A stretch of 64,000 nucleotides of DNA from Oryzibacter oryziterrae (GTDB lineage Bacteria > Pseudomonadota > Alphaproteobacteria > Rhizobiales > Pleomorphomonadaceae). Every line of letters starts with the position of its first letter. Positions within the stretch are counted from its first letter, which is position 1. Under the pieces are notes generated by a model. It was not told where the DNA came from and ran no database searches. It was given only the letters and a program-made list of their open reading frames with translations. Below are positions 18,499 to 28,748 of the stretch, one piece after another. A program made the position numbers and the translations under genes. The stretch is taken from contig NZ_JAKJIC010000001.1 of NCBI RefSeq assembly GCF_021864535.1, positions 310,001-374,000 of the forward strand, written 5' to 3'.

Positions 18499-19560
18499 AT
18501 GCGTGTTCTGGTCACCGGCGGTGCCGGATTCATAGGGTCTGCGGTCGTTCGTCATCTTGTGCTCGTCAAGGGCTACGAGGTGCTGACTGTCGACAAGCTA
18601 ACCTACGCAGGTACGCTGACATCTCTGTACAAGGTCGATGGACATCCGCTGCACCGGTTCTTGAGGGCCGACATCTGCGATCGCTCGGCCATGGTAGAAG
18701 CCTTTGCGAGCTTCCGGCCCGACCGTGTGATGCATTTGGCAGCCGAGAGCCATGTCGACAGGTCGATCACCGGTGCGCGCGATTTCGTCGAGACCAATGT
18801 CATCGGCACTTTCACCCTGCTCGATGTGGCGCGCAACCATTGGGAAGGCTTGCCTGCCGTCGATCGGGCTGCCTTCCGTTTCCTGCACGTGTCGACCGAC
18901 GAAGTCTACGGATCGCTTGGCGCGGATGGCCTGTTCACAGAAGCGACGGCCTATGATCCGTCGTCGCCCTATTCGGCATCCAAGGCGGCGTCAGACCACT
19001 TGGCCAAGGCCTGGCAGCGGACCTACGGGCTACCGGTCGTCGTATCAAATTGCTCCAACAATTACGGCCCCTATCATTTTCCCGAAAAGCTCATCCCGCT
19101 GATGATCCTCAACGCGTTGGAGGCCAAGCCGCTGACCATCTATGGCGACGGAGCCAATATTCGCGATTGGCTCTATGTGGAGGACCATGCGCGCGCTCTT
19201 GATCTGATTGCCGAACGGGGGCGACCGGGGCAGACCTACAACGTCGGCGGTCGCAACGAACGCCGCAATCTGGACGTGGTGCAGCACATCTGCACGCTGA
19301 TGGATGCCCTTCATCCGCAAAGTGGGCCGCATGAGCGGCACATTGCGTTCGTCGAGGATCGTCCAGGCCATGATGCCCGCTACGCCATCGACGCGACACG
19401 ACTGGAAACAGAACTCGGCTGGCGAGCCGAGGAGACTTTCGAAACCGGCATAGAGAAGACGGTCCGCTGGTATCTTGAGAACGAATGGTGGTGGGCGCCG
19501 CTGCGCCAAGGCTATGACGGGCGCCGCCTGGGGCTTGTTGGCACGGGGCGCGAGCCATGA
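18499..19560 (+). CDS. rfbB: dTDP-glucose 4,6-dehydratase
   Basis: The second enzyme of dTDP-L-rhamnose synthesis, an NAD-dependent short-chain dehydrogenase. The 353-residue product has TGGAGFIGS for cofactor binding, [10 protein letters not shown] with the catalytic Asp-Glu, and [10 protein letters not shown] with the catalytic Tyr and Lys. [14 protein letters not shown] is also typical. AGGAAG at 18488-18493 supports ATG 18499. The stop overlaps the rfbD start by 4 bp. Confidence 0.96.
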   Translation: MRVLVTGGAGFIGSAVVRHLVLVKGYEVLTVDKLTYAGTLTSLYKVDGHPLHRFLRADICDRSAMVEAFASFRPDRVMHLAAESHVDRSITGARDFVETNVIGTFTLLDVARNHWEGLPAVDRAAFRFLHVSTDEVYGSLGADGLFTEATAYDPSSPYSASKAASDHLAKAWQRTYGLPVVVSNCSNNYGPYHFPEKLIPLMILNALEAKPLTIYGDGANIRDWLYVEDHARALDLIAERGRPGQTYNVGGRNERRNLDVVQHICTLMDALHPQSGPHERHIAFVEDRPGHDARYAIDATRLETELGWRAEETFETGIEKTVRWYLENEWWWAPLRQGYDGRRLGLVGTGREP

Positions 19561-20474
19561 CGCGGCGCCGTTATGTCGTGACGGGATGTCAAGGGCAGGT
19601 GGTGACCTCGCTCAAGGAGCGTGTCGCCGACAGGCCTGACATCGAACTGGTTGCACTCGGGCGTCCCGAGCTTGACTTGTCCGATCCCTTGACGATCGAC
19701 GTGGCAATCGCCTCGGCGCGTCCGGACCTACTCATTTCCGCAGCCGCCTATACCGCCGTTGACCAGGCAGAAGACGACCAGGCTGGTGCGATGGCCGTCA
19801 ACGGGGTGGCGCCAGGCAAAATCGGCGAGGTTGCAGCCCGGTTGGGTGTGCCGGTGATCCATCTCTCGACGGATTATGTTTTCGACGGGAGCAAGGCGAG
19901 GTCCTACATAGAAGACGATATCGCAGAGCCCGTCAGTGTCTATGGAACCTCCAAGCTGTTCGGCGAGCGGGCTTTGGCGGCGGCGACCTCCGACCATGTG
20001 ATCTTGCGAACAGCCTGGGTCTTCAGCCCATTCGGTCGGAATTTCGTAAGGACCATGTTGCGCCTTGCAACGACCCGGTCTTGCCTCAGCGTGGTCGACG
20101 ACCAGATCGGCAATCCCACCTCGGCTCTGGATCTCGCGGACGGCATCCTTGCGGTGGCGGACAATCTTCTGACTTCGCGCCGTCCAGAGTGCAGGGGGCT
20201 ATTCCACATGGTGGCTGCCGGTGAAGCCACTTGGGCTGACGTCGCGGTCGAGATCTTTCGATTGTCAGCCGAACGAGGCGGGCCGAGCCCACAGGTGGAA
20301 CGCATCCCCACGTCAGCCTTTCCGACGGCGGCGCGGCGGCCGGCAAATTCCCGGCTGGATTGCAGCAAGCTGGCCGCCTGCCATGATGTTCAGTTGCCCG
20401 ACTGGCGAACTGGATTGGCGTCGGTGGTTGCCCGACTGTTGGAGACGAAAAAACTTGGTGCGAAGAGTTGCTGA
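19557..20474 (+). CDS. rfbD: dTDP-4-dehydrorhamnose reductase
   Basis: The last enzyme of the pathway, producing dTDP-L-rhamnose with NAD(P)H. The 305-residue SDR has a G-x-x-G-x-V/L nucleotide motif at the N-terminus (VTGCQGQVV), [10 protein letters not shown], and [10 protein letters not shown] with the catalytic Tyr and Lys. Translation is coupled to rfbB by an ATGA overlap. A 182-bp gap without any gene separates it from rfbA. Confidence 0.95.
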   Translation: MTRRRYVVTGCQGQVVTSLKERVADRPDIELVALGRPELDLSDPLTIDVAIASARPDLLISAAAYTAVDQAEDDQAGAMAVNGVAPGKIGEVAARLGVPVIHLSTDYVFDGSKARSYIEDDIAEPVSVYGTSKLFGERALAAATSDHVILRTAWVFSPFGRNFVRTMLRLATTRSCLSVVDDQIGNPTSALDLADGILAVADNLLTSRRPECRGLFHMVAAGEATWADVAVEIFRLSAERGGPSPQVERIPTSAFPTAARRPANSRLDCSKLAACHDVQLPDWRTGLASVVARLLETKKLGAKSC

Positions 20475-20656
20475 CCTTTCGGATCCATTGAAGCGCGAAG
20501 ACTATGCAGGCAGCGCCGGATCAAGGGAGTTGATTCGATTCTTGCATATGTGGGTTCGCTGCAGGCTCGGGGCTGTCAGCAGTAGATCGGTGCAAAGCCG
20601 GTCGGGGGCCGTTCAAACGGACTTCAGAGCGGTGAGTGTGGTGAGGAGTTGGGGGC

Positions 20657-21526
20657 ATGAAGGGCATAATCCTTGCCGGCGGCAGCGGGACGCGTTTGCA
20701 TCCGATGACGCTGGTGACCTCGAAGCAATTGATGCCGGTCTACGACAAGCCGATGATCTACTATCCGCTGTCGACCCTGATGCTCGCCGGGATTCGCGAG
20801 ATTCTCATTATCTCGACGCCGCATGATCTGCCTCAGTTTGAACGCCTGCTGGGCGACGGGCGCGATTGGGGGCTGTCCTTGAGCTATGCCGAGCAGCCGT
20901 CTCCGGATGGACTGGCGCAAGCCTATGTCATCGGCGCGGATTTTGTTCGCGGCGAGTCGTCCTGCCTCATCCTTGGCGACAATATTTTCTACGGCCACGG
21001 CATGACCGAGCTTCTCACCCACGCCGCTCGGCGGACCGAAGGTGCCACCGTCTTCGCCTATCACGTCAGCGACCCCGAACGGTATGGTGTCGTCGAGTTC
21101 GACGATGCGATGACGGCAGTCTCGATCGAGGAAAAGCCAGCCACTCCCAAATCCAATTGGGCCGTGACCGGTCTCTATTTCTACGACGCGCAAGTGGTTG
21201 ATATCGCTGCCAACCTGAGGCCATCCGCACGCGGGGAGTTGGAGATCACCGACGTCAACCGCGTCTACCTCGAGCGCGGCGCGCTGAACGTTGAGTTGAT
21301 GGGGCGCGGCTATGCCTGGCTCGACACAGGAACCCCGGACAGCCTGATGGACGCGGGCGATTTCGTCGGTACTTTGCAAAAACGTCAGGGCATCAAGATC
21401 TGCTGCCCCGAAGAAATCGCCTATCGACAAGGTTTCATCGATACGGTCCAGGTCACTGAACTGGGGCGTCGGCTCGGCAAGAGCGAATATGGACGGTATT
21501 TGCTCGGTCTCGGATCTCGTCGGTGA
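20657..21526 (+). CDS. rfbA: Glucose-1-phosphate thymidylyltransferase
   Basis: The first enzyme of dTDP-L-rhamnose synthesis, making dTDP-glucose. The 289-residue protein has the nucleotidyltransferase signature [25 protein letters not shown] and GDNIFYGHG, and the C-terminal [13 protein letters not shown]. Length is standard. The stop codon overlaps the GTG start of the next gene (GTGA). Confidence 0.96.
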   Translation: MKGIILAGGSGTRLHPMTLVTSKQLMPVYDKPMIYYPLSTLMLAGIREILIISTPHDLPQFERLLGDGRDWGLSLSYAEQPSPDGLAQAYVIGADFVRGESSCLILGDNIFYGHGMTELLTHAARRTEGATVFAYHVSDPERYGVVEFDDAMTAVSIEEKPATPKSNWAVTGLYFYDAQVVDIAANLRPSARGELEITDVNRVYLERGALNVELMGRGYAWLDTGTPDSLMDAGDFVGTLQKRQGIKICCPEEIAYRQGFIDTVQVTELGRRLGKSEYGRYLLGLGSRR

Positions 21527-22545
21527 GGAAACCGCTACTGAAGGGGCTGCTCGTGGATTGGCATGACGAAAAATTGCGAGGCGTGTCGGTCTTGGTGACC
21601 GGCGGGCTTGGCTTCATCGGTTCGAATGTTGCCTGCCGGCTTGCCGATCTTGGCGCCGATGTTCTTGCCGTGGATGCCATGATGGCCAATTGCGGCGGTA
21701 ACCTTGCCAATATCGCTGGCTACGAGGACCGCATCAAGGTCGACCGGACGGATCTCAGCCAGGATGCCAATCTCGACAGGTTGGTCGAGGGGCGACAGAT
21801 CATTCTGAATTGCGCCGGGCGGGTTGCCCATTATGACTCCATGGTCAATCCGATCGCGGATCTCGACTCCAACGTGGTGGCGCAGGTCAACCTGCTGGAG
21901 GCTTGCCGACGGTCGGCGCCGCAGGCGGCCATCGTCTTCACCTCAACGCGGCAGATCTACGGCAAGCCGCAGAACTTGCCGGTGGACGAGCAGCACCCGT
22001 TGCGCCCGGTTGATGTGAATGGCATCAACAAGCTGGCGTCCGAACACTATCATCAGCTCTATCACGACATTCACGGCTTGCATGTGGTGTCACTCAGGCT
22101 GACCAACACGTTCGGCCCACGCATGCGAATCAAGGATGCGCGACAAACCTTCCTGGGCGTCTGGCTGCGGGCCGTGGTCGAAGAAAGGAGCTTCGAGGTC
22201 TGGGGTGGCGATCAACTTCGCGACTTCAGCTACATCGACGATGTTGTGGAAGCGATGCTGCTAGCCGCCACGGTGTCGGCTTGTTGGGGACAGATCTACA
22301 ACATCGGGGGAACACCGCCGGTTTCCTTGTTGGCTTTGGCCGAACAGCTTGTTCAAATCGCCGGTACGGGTCGATTCGAACGCAAGGTCTTTCCGGCCGA
22401 ACGCAAGGCGATCGATATCGGCGACTATTTTGCCGACGACACGAAATTCCGGCGGGCGACGGACTGGTCCCCGAAATGGAGCCTGGAGGCCGGTCTGGCT
22501 GCAGCCCTCGACTATTACAGAAGGTATCTCGATTGCTATGTCTGA
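21523..22545 (+). CDS. NAD-dependent epimerase/dehydratase-like protein with Tyr to Asn change
   Basis: A 340-residue extended SDR. The Rossmann motif [11 protein letters not shown] is intact, as are [11 protein letters not shown] and [10 protein letters not shown]. The active-site YxxxK position reads NGINK, so the general-acid Tyr is replaced by Asn while Lys is kept. I recall a subfamily with the same VNGINK signature, so this is probably a family trait rather than a mutation; the reaction may differ from classical epimerisation. The GTG start overlaps rfbA; ATG 21562 is an alternative. The next gene starts inside its 3' end, implying coupling with the aminotransferase, perhaps for an amino-sugar. 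Confidence 0.8.
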   Translation: MRKPLLKGLLVDWHDEKLRGVSVLVTGGLGFIGSNVACRLADLGADVLAVDAMMANCGGNLANIAGYEDRIKVDRTDLSQDANLDRLVEGRQIILNCAGRVAHYDSMVNPIADLDSNVVAQVNLLEACRRSAPQAAIVFTSTRQIYGKPQNLPVDEQHPLRPVDVNGINKLASEHYHQLYHDIHGLHVVSLRLTNTFGPRMRIKDARQTFLGVWLRAVVEERSFEVWGGDQLRDFSYIDDVVEAMLLAATVSACWGQIYNIGGTPPVSLLALAEQLVQIAGTGRFERKVFPAERKAIDIGDYFADDTKFRRATDWSPKWSLEAGLAAALDYYRRYLDCYV

Positions 22546-23668
22546 CCCTTTGGCCCGCCAAGCATTCGTCCCTCAGATGGACCTCAAGGCATTCTACGAT
22601 CAACACGGAGCCGAGGTTGATGCTGCCGTCGCCAGGGTTCTGAGCAGCGGCTGGTATATTCTGGGCAAGGAAGTGGAAGCCTTCGAAGCTGCCTTTGCCT
22701 CCGAATTGGACCTCGGTACGGCCGCCGGCGTCGGCAACGGTACCGATGCGCTCATGCTGGCCCTGCGCGGTCTTGGAGTTGGACCCGGCGATCGGGTTGC
22801 CACCGTATCGCACACGGCGGTTGCGACGGTGGCGGCCGTCGAACTGATCGGGGCGGTGCCGATATTCGTGGACATTGATCCGATCTTCTTCACCCTGTCG
22901 CCCCAGTCTCTGGCTCGCTGCGTCGAGTCCGTCGACGGAATCAAGGCCGTCGTGGCGGTTCACCTCTATGGACAGCCCGCTGACATGGCTGGTATTCTCG
23001 ATGTCTGTCGGCCCCGTGGTATTTGGGTGGTCGAAGACTGTGCGCAGGCGCATGGCGCCAGGATTGGCGCGACGACCGTGGGGGGTATTGGCGACTCGGC
23101 GAGCTTCAGCTTCTACCCGACAAAGAATTTGGGAGCCTTCGGCGATGGGGGGGCCGTCTCGGCCCGCAATCCGTCCGTCATCGAGACTGTTCGCTGCTTG
23201 CGCCAATACGGTTGGCGGGAGCGCTATATCAGCGATGTTCCTGGCTACAATAGCAGGCTTGACGAACTGCAGGCGTCCATTCTGAACGTCAAGCTCGGCT
23301 ATCTCGCCGAGGGTAACAAACGGCGTCGTGCCATAGCCGCACGTTATCAAACCGGATTGTCGGGGCTGAACCTTGTGCTACCGCAGGAAGCGCCGGGAAC
23401 CACACATGTCTACCATCAGTATGTGGTTCGACACCCCGAGCGGGATCGAATAGCCGCGGAACTGCGAAGCGTCGGAATCGGCACGAACATCCACTATCCG
23501 GTCCCGGTTCACTTGCAACCGGCCTATCGCGGGCGGCTTGCGGCTGACCCGGACGGACTGTTGGCCACGGAAGCCGCTGCCCGCGAGGTGTTGAGCCTGC
23601 CCATGTATCCAGAGCTTGAAGATAAGGCGGTCGATCGGGTGATCGAGGCGGTGAGGAGCGTGGTGTAG
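22538..23668 (+). CDS. DegT/DnrJ/EryC1/StrS aminotransferase
   Basis: A PLP-dependent sugar aminotransferase of 376 residues that would transfer an amino group to a keto-NDP-sugar. The PLP Lys lies in FYPTKNLGAFGDGGA; GNGTDALMLALRG binds cofactor phosphate; VVEDCAQAHGA carries the ring-stacking Asp. ATG 22538 overlaps the end of the epimerase-like gene by 8 bp. With the preceding gene it suggests a 3- or 4-amino-deoxysugar beside rhamnose in the polymer; the exact sugar cannot be deduced. Confidence 0.92.
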   Translation: MSDPLARQAFVPQMDLKAFYDQHGAEVDAAVARVLSSGWYILGKEVEAFEAAFASELDLGTAAGVGNGTDALMLALRGLGVGPGDRVATVSHTAVATVAAVELIGAVPIFVDIDPIFFTLSPQSLARCVESVDGIKAVVAVHLYGQPADMAGILDVCRPRGIWVVEDCAQAHGARIGATTVGGIGDSASFSFYPTKNLGAFGDGGAVSARNPSVIETVRCLRQYGWRERYISDVPGYNSRLDELQASILNVKLGYLAEGNKRRRAIAARYQTGLSGLNLVLPQEAPGTTHVYHQYVVRHPERDRIAAELRSVGIGTNIHYPVPVHLQPAYRGRLAADPDGLLATEAAAREVLSLPMYPELEDKAVDRVIEAVRSVV

Positions 23669-23766
23669 GTTGGTCGCTTCGCAATCCGATTGGCCCGGCC
23701 TTCCCCTGTGAGTTTTTGTAGACGATCACTCCCGCGTGCAATGCATACTAGAGAGAAGTTGCTCCG

Positions 23767-26280
23767 ATGACTGAATTGAGAGGCCAGCCGACGGCCCAGG
23801 CCGAAAGGTTCCGGAACTACGAGACGTTGCAGGATGAGGATCGCTTTGTTGCTGCGGGCGGACATGCTTTCCTGGATCGCCTGAAGGCGATTTGCGACGA
23901 CCCTTCGCTGGTAGCGGTCAGCTTTGACTTCTTCGACACCATCGTGTGGCGGCCCTATCAGCAGCCTGTGGATTTGTTCTGGGAACTGGGGGAGAGGCTG
24001 GTTGCCACAGGCATTCTTCCTGTCGATTTTACTCCGGCCAAGTTCATGCAAGCGCGGATCATCGCCGAAGGCAAGGCTCGGCAGCGCAAGACCCGCGAAG
24101 GTCGTTTCCACGAGGTTTCACTTGCCGAAATCTACGCCGAGTTCACCGGCCTCGGTGCTGAAGCTCGTGGTCGTGCGGCCGACACCGAGGTCGCAGTCGA
24201 AGCCGCCCGGACCTGCCTTGATCCCGTGATCGCCGAGGCGATCGACTATGCCGTGGCCGCCGGCAAACAGGTTCTGATCATCTCCAATACCTATCTGTCC
24301 AGGGAGCAGCTTGCGCAGTTGTTGGTGGGGAAGGGGGCTGCGGAGTTCGCACTTGAGAATATCCACTGCTCGTCGGACTATGGAATAGACAAGGAGGCCG
24401 GCCTGGTCTCCCTTGTCTTGTCCGAGCGGCGGCTTCAGCCGTCCGCTGTACTGCACGTCGGGGACAGTTGGCACGCAGACGTTGATGTACCCGGTCTGGC
24501 CGGTGTCAGGACCCTGCATTACCCGAAATTTGTCGACATCTATCCGGCGCTTGTCGATCGGGAAGCGCAGATGCGTTCCTTTGGTCAGGCTTCGGAAGTC
24601 CCCGTCATGTCGGTGCTGCAGCAGGTGAGGAGGTCGCATCTCAACGCGACGGGGATCGAAGTGCCGATGTCCGTCAGCGAGCGGATCGGCGCCTTCATCG
24701 TCGGCCCCACGCTGGCGGCCTATGCGCATTGGCTGCTTGAAGAGGTGGAGCGGCAGGGAAACGCGCCGGTCCTTTGCCTGACTCGCGAAGGCCTGCTGCT
24801 CAGCGAGACCTTCCAGTCGGTGGCAGCGCAGATCGGCCGGACCGATTTTCTCTCGATTCCGTTCCTGTCGTCACGCGCCATCCTCTTCAGTGCGTCATTT
24901 TTCGATTTCTCCGAAGACGAACTCGAGACCTTCCTGCTGTCGCGTCGCACCCCCTTTACCATGCGCTCCTTCTGCACCCTCGTCGGATTGGACGCAGAGA
25001 AGCTATCCGGAGAGCCACTGCCTGCCGCCTATCTCGATTTTCCCCTCATTGCCGACACCCCGCTGACGTCTGTCTTGATCGCCGAGCTCGCCAGGAACGC
25101 GGACTTGCGGCAACAGACGCTCGCCTACTCGGCGGCGCGGCGGGACATGTTCAAACGCTATGTGGATGCCGTCTTTGCGCGTCACGGCGTCGGCATCGAG
25201 CAGGGACACCTCTATGTCGCTGACGTCGGATGGTCGGGGCGGTCGCAGCGGTTGCTGGAGCGGATTCTGGGTGCCATTGGTTATCCGGTCTCACTGCATG
25301 GCCTCTATATGGCGACGGACACGTCTTCGCACGTGGAGCATATGCTGGGCCTGAGGGCCAAGGGCTGGCTCTATGACGGTGGCAGCCCGGTGCAAAGCAG
25401 CCGTCTCGGTCTCCAGTCCAAGGAAATCATCGAACAGGTTTGCTCCTCGCATCTGGGCGCAGTGAACAGATATGACGATCAGGGAGACCCGGTTTTCGGC
25501 AGCGAGAGCAAAAGCTTCCGGCAGCGGAATGAACTGCGCAAGCTGCGTAATGCGGCGCGCGGTGCGATCCGCGAACATGGCGCCAATCACGCGATGACCA
25601 AGGGATCGGGCCTCGTGTCGACCCTGCTTGATGCGGCTGCCTACCGAAATGCCTATGCCGCCCTCATTGCCTTTCCGTCCGACGACGAATTCGAACTGTT
25701 CGGTACCTGGGCGCACGAGGAAAACAACCTGTCGGACAATGTGGAAAGTCTGAGTTCGCCTTACTGGCGTACCTTTGCGGCCTATGCGACGCCACAACAG
25801 TTTTTGGAAGCAAATGTCTACTGGAAATTGCCCGAGTACCAACGGACACGTCCAGCCTTAGCTGATGGCCTGTTGCTCAAGATGGCCGGGTTTCATGCGA
25901 GCGCCGGTGAGACGCCTCAGGCTTATTCAGTACGCTTCACCACGCAAGGCGAGAACCATGACGCGCAGAAGCTGGCGTATTTCTCTGCGGATGGTCGAGC
26001 GATCCTGTCGGCAGCCCGGGTCTGCGACGCGGAATGCAGCGTCACCTTCCGGAACTTGGGCGCGCGTGCATTTGTCGTCGATGCCGTGTTGACCTGCGTG
26101 CACGACACGCGCGACCGGTCGCGACATGAAAAGGCGATGACCGGCGATCTGACCAAGTATCCGGAGACATCGGCTAGTGCCGCCTTCGTGCCTGAGGGTG
26201 GCGAATTTACGGTGAGGATTTCAAGACCGGCGATGATGATGGTGCCGCTTTCCGTCATTCTTTGCGTGCGCGTCGCGTGA
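23767..26280 (+). CDS. Large HAD-fold protein of the glycan locus
   Basis: An 837-residue protein. A haloacid-dehalogenase domain covers about residues 45-260: motif I VSFDFFDTIVWR (nucleophile Asp54) and the late acidic motif HVGDSWHADVDVPG. The middle region (about 300-600) is unassigned but contains VADVGWSGRSQRLLERIL, reminiscent of proteins fused to HAD domains in polysaccharide clusters. The C-terminal about 130 residues look beta-rich. Phosphatase activity is possible but unproven. There is no signal peptide or membrane helix. It sits between the aminotransferase and the rhamnosyltransferase, 18 bp from the latter. Confidence 0.75.
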   Translation: MTELRGQPTAQAERFRNYETLQDEDRFVAAGGHAFLDRLKAICDDPSLVAVSFDFFDTIVWRPYQQPVDLFWELGERLVATGILPVDFTPAKFMQARIIAEGKARQRKTREGRFHEVSLAEIYAEFTGLGAEARGRAADTEVAVEAARTCLDPVIAEAIDYAVAAGKQVLIISNTYLSREQLAQLLVGKGAAEFALENIHCSSDYGIDKEAGLVSLVLSERRLQPSAVLHVGDSWHADVDVPGLAGVRTLHYPKFVDIYPALVDREAQMRSFGQASEVPVMSVLQQVRRSHLNATGIEVPMSVSERIGAFIVGPTLAAYAHWLLEEVERQGNAPVLCLTREGLLLSETFQSVAAQIGRTDFLSIPFLSSRAILFSASFFDFSEDELETFLLSRRTPFTMRSFCTLVGLDAEKLSGEPLPAAYLDFPLIADTPLTSVLIAELARNADLRQQTLAYSAARRDMFKRYVDAVFARHGVGIEQGHLYVADVGWSGRSQRLLERILGAIGYPVSLHGLYMATDTSSHVEHMLGLRAKGWLYDGGSPVQSSRLGLQSKEIIEQVCSSHLGAVNRYDDQGDPVFGSESKSFRQRNELRKLRNAARGAIREHGANHAMTKGSGLVSTLLDAAAYRNAYAALIAFPSDDEFELFGTWAHEENNLSDNVESLSSPYWRTFAAYATPQQFLEANVYWKLPEYQRTRPALADGLLLKMAGFHASAGETPQAYSVRFTTQGENHDAQKLAYFSADGRAILSAARVCDAECSVTFRNLGARAFVVDAVLTCVHDTRDRSRHEKAMTGDLTKYPETSASAAFVPEGGEFTVRISRPAMMMVPLSVILCVRVA

Positions 26281-26297
26281 TTTGGGGGATTTGAGAG

Positions 26298-28007
26298 ATG
26301 GCCAGGATTGCAATGGTGTCGCCGGCGCCGATCAAGGGATCTGGTGGAGTGCGCACGATACTCACCTACGCGGATGCCTTGAGGTCGAGGGGACACGACG
26401 TTACGGTATCGTTCTTGCCCGACGGCAAGGCGCTTGGCGGAGATCTGTCCGCCTTGGTGGAACGCTACTACGGGATATCAGGCCTGCGAGCTGGGGTCTT
26501 TCCGTTCGGTCTAGATACGGCCGATCTGGCCATTGCGACCCGATGGGATACCCCAGCAGCGATCCGCCGCCAGTTCACCGGCCGATTGGTGCATCTCATT
26601 CAGGACATCGAAGCCTGGTTCAATCCGGTCGGCGACGCCTACCTGACTGCGGAAAACAACTTCCTGTTCGACTCAACCTTTGTCACGCTGGGGCACTGGC
26701 TCGCAAAGAAGCAACAGCTCGACTATCAGGCGCCGTCCTTCACCATGGACTTTGGCTTTGACAACCAGACCTATGGCTTGAAGACCGCCTATGAGGATCG
26801 ACCAAAGCGCATCTGCTTCATCTATCAGCCCGAAAAGCCGCGCCGCTGTGCCCGGATCGGCATCGAAGCCCTAGGGATCGTCAAGCATTTTCATCCCGAT
26901 TGCGAGATCGCCTTCTATGGCAATGATACGCCGGCGCGGCTTTGGTATCCGGTCGTCAACCTTGGCATTCTCCCGCCGCACGGTTTGAATGATCTCTACA
27001 ACTCCTGCGTGGTGGGGCTTTGCATCAGTTCGTCCAATCCGTCGCGCATCCCCTTCGAGATGATGGGATGTGGTTTGCCGGTGGTGGACGTCTATCGCAG
27101 CAACAATCTTCATGACTACTCGGACAAGGATGGCGTTCTCCTTGCTCATCAGACCCCTGAATCGCTGGCCAAGGCCATGATGGCGATTCTGGAGGATCCG
27201 GCTCTGGCCAATCGTCTGTCGAAGGGCGGGCTCCAGTTCTCCATCGATCGATCCCTTGAGATCGAGACCTCGCAGTTCGTCGCCTATGTCGAGCGTGTCC
27301 ACAGCGGCGCAGCCCCGGATATTCGTACCGATGCGATGCCCCGCTATCGTCGCGCCCCGATCATTGCCGATGCCTATGATCTTTCAAGGGCGCGAGCCTT
27401 CTGCGATCGCCAAGGGAGGGAGTTCCTGTCGCTGTCGGTGGAGGAGGGCGTCGGGTCGACACATAAGGTGGCTGGCGGAGCGACTGAAGACCCATGCAAC
27501 ATCATCCCCGTTTCGAAAATGATCCGCGCGTTGCAGACGAGTACGTCGCCGGGAATTGATTGGGATCAGGTGAGCTTTCCGGAAGAGCGCTCGATACAGA
27601 CCCATCCGGTTACCGGAACGCCGATAACGGCTGTGTTGCACAAGGCCGTGCCGGTCGGTGTGCGGGAACTTCGGGCTGTCGTGAAAATCGCACATGCTTC
27701 GGCAAGCCCGATGGAATTTGCTTTCGCCCTCGTGCCGGCCCTCGACGGCGAGGATACGCTAGCTGCTCCTGACGATGATGTCTGGGTGTCGCCCAATGCC
27801 TCGTCATGGAATGTCGTGCATCCGGTGGACGATGTGGAGATCTCTGCGGTGCTGCCGGAACCGACCAAGGAAGTTATGGATCTTCATCTGGCTGTGCGGG
27901 TTCCGGACGGGTCGGTTGATGCCTTTTCCTGGTGCCGCTGGCTGTTGTTCCGCTATCTGACGACCACGGTCGCAAAGGAGACGGACGATGCCGCGCCTCA
28001 TCGTTGA
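26298..28007 (+). CDS. WsaF-type rhamnosyltransferase with C-terminal extension
   Basis: A 569-residue protein. The first about 340 residues match GT-B retaining transferases of the WsaF type (rhamnosyltransferases of S-layer glycan synthesis): SPAPIKGSGGVRTILTYADAL, LVHLIQDIEAWFNP, ICFIYQPEKPRR and SRIPFEMMGCGLPVVDV with the donor-binding Glu. The remaining about 230 residues are beta-rich; residues about 462-480 (IAHASASP... then LVP) resemble a segment near the end of the 830-residue protein at 30093. A dTDP-rhamnose donor is inferred from the neighbouring rfb genes. GAGAG precedes ATG 26298. It overlaps the next gene by 20 bp. Confidence 0.82.
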   Translation: MARIAMVSPAPIKGSGGVRTILTYADALRSRGHDVTVSFLPDGKALGGDLSALVERYYGISGLRAGVFPFGLDTADLAIATRWDTPAAIRRQFTGRLVHLIQDIEAWFNPVGDAYLTAENNFLFDSTFVTLGHWLAKKQQLDYQAPSFTMDFGFDNQTYGLKTAYEDRPKRICFIYQPEKPRRCARIGIEALGIVKHFHPDCEIAFYGNDTPARLWYPVVNLGILPPHGLNDLYNSCVVGLCISSSNPSRIPFEMMGCGLPVVDVYRSNNLHDYSDKDGVLLAHQTPESLAKAMMAILEDPALANRLSKGGLQFSIDRSLEIETSQFVAYVERVHSGAAPDIRTDAMPRYRRAPIIADAYDLSRARAFCDRQGREFLSLSVEEGVGSTHKVAGGATEDPCNIIPVSKMIRALQTSTSPGIDWDQVSFPEERSIQTHPVTGTPITAVLHKAVPVGVRELRAVVKIAHASASPMEFAFALVPALDGEDTLAAPDDDVWVSPNASSWNVVHPVDDVEISAVLPEPTKEVMDLHLAVRVPDGSVDAFSWCRWLLFRYLTTTVAKETDDAAPHR

Positions 28008-28647
28008 TCGTGCCGGGCGCCGAGTTTTCGGCTGGGCTTTTTCGCAGGATGATCGGCAAGTTGTTCCGACGGTGGAGCTGCGGCTCGACGGCGTCGCCAT
28101 CGCTAGCCAGCCGGCAAACCTTTCGCTATCCGATGCCAATTTCCTGCTGACTATTGACGAGACTCATCGGCACGGTTTCGAATTTCTCGTGCCGCCCGAG
28201 GTGTTGCGGATGCATGCCGCGGATCTGACTGTGGGTGTGTCGGGCAGTCGGTCGGCTACGCCGGTCCCGCTTCCGGAAGACCGTGTCACCGGAACGATGT
28301 CGGCCCTCTTCGTTGACCATGTCGATTTCCGCGGTTTCCGAGGGTGGGCATGGGACGCGCACACGCCTGACGGCCCTGCGAATGTGGAATTGACTGCAAA
28401 GGTGACCGCCTCGGATGGCTTTACGATGAGTTTCCGCGCCGATCAATTTCGTCAGGATCTGACGGTCAAGGGGATCGCGCGCGGCAACTGCGGCTTTGCC
28501 ATGGCTTGGCCAGTAGGCTTGCCGCTGGCGGCCCGCCCGCATGCGATCTTGAAATGCGGGACGGTCCGCGTGCTGATCGGCCGCAAATATGCGAGGCTTG
28601 AGACACCGGTCGGCCTCGATCTGCCTGGATATGTTCTGAGCTTGTAG
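27988..28647 (+). CDS. Two-repeat beta-domain protein, function unknown
   Basis: Not a family I can name. The 219-residue product is made of two similar segments (about 10-72 and 108-180), each beginning with G-W-A-F/W, then a VEL strand, an A-x(n)-D segment and an ending G-F-x-x-x-P. There is no signal peptide, membrane helix or catalytic motif. The same pattern is visible in the N-terminal part of the GT2 enzyme at 14805, suggesting a glycan- or partner-binding module. AGGAG at 27975-27979 and the 20-bp overlap support coupling to the rhamnosyltransferase. Confidence 0.7.
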   Translation: MPRLIVDRAGRRVFGWAFSQDDRQVVPTVELRLDGVAIASQPANLSLSDANFLLTIDETHRHGFEFLVPPEVLRMHAADLTVGVSGSRSATPVPLPEDRVTGTMSALFVDHVDFRGFRGWAWDAHTPDGPANVELTAKVTASDGFTMSFRADQFRQDLTVKGIARGNCGFAMAWPVGLPLAARPHAILKCGTVRVLIGRKYARLETPVGLDLPGYVLSL

Positions 28648-28748
28648 ATCTGGGCTAGTGCCAATTCTGCATGAATTGTTCGTCGGTCTCACGTTTCATA
28701 TCGAGAGCCGATTATCCCGTTGAAGACTTTTCGTTGGAGAGAATGGAC

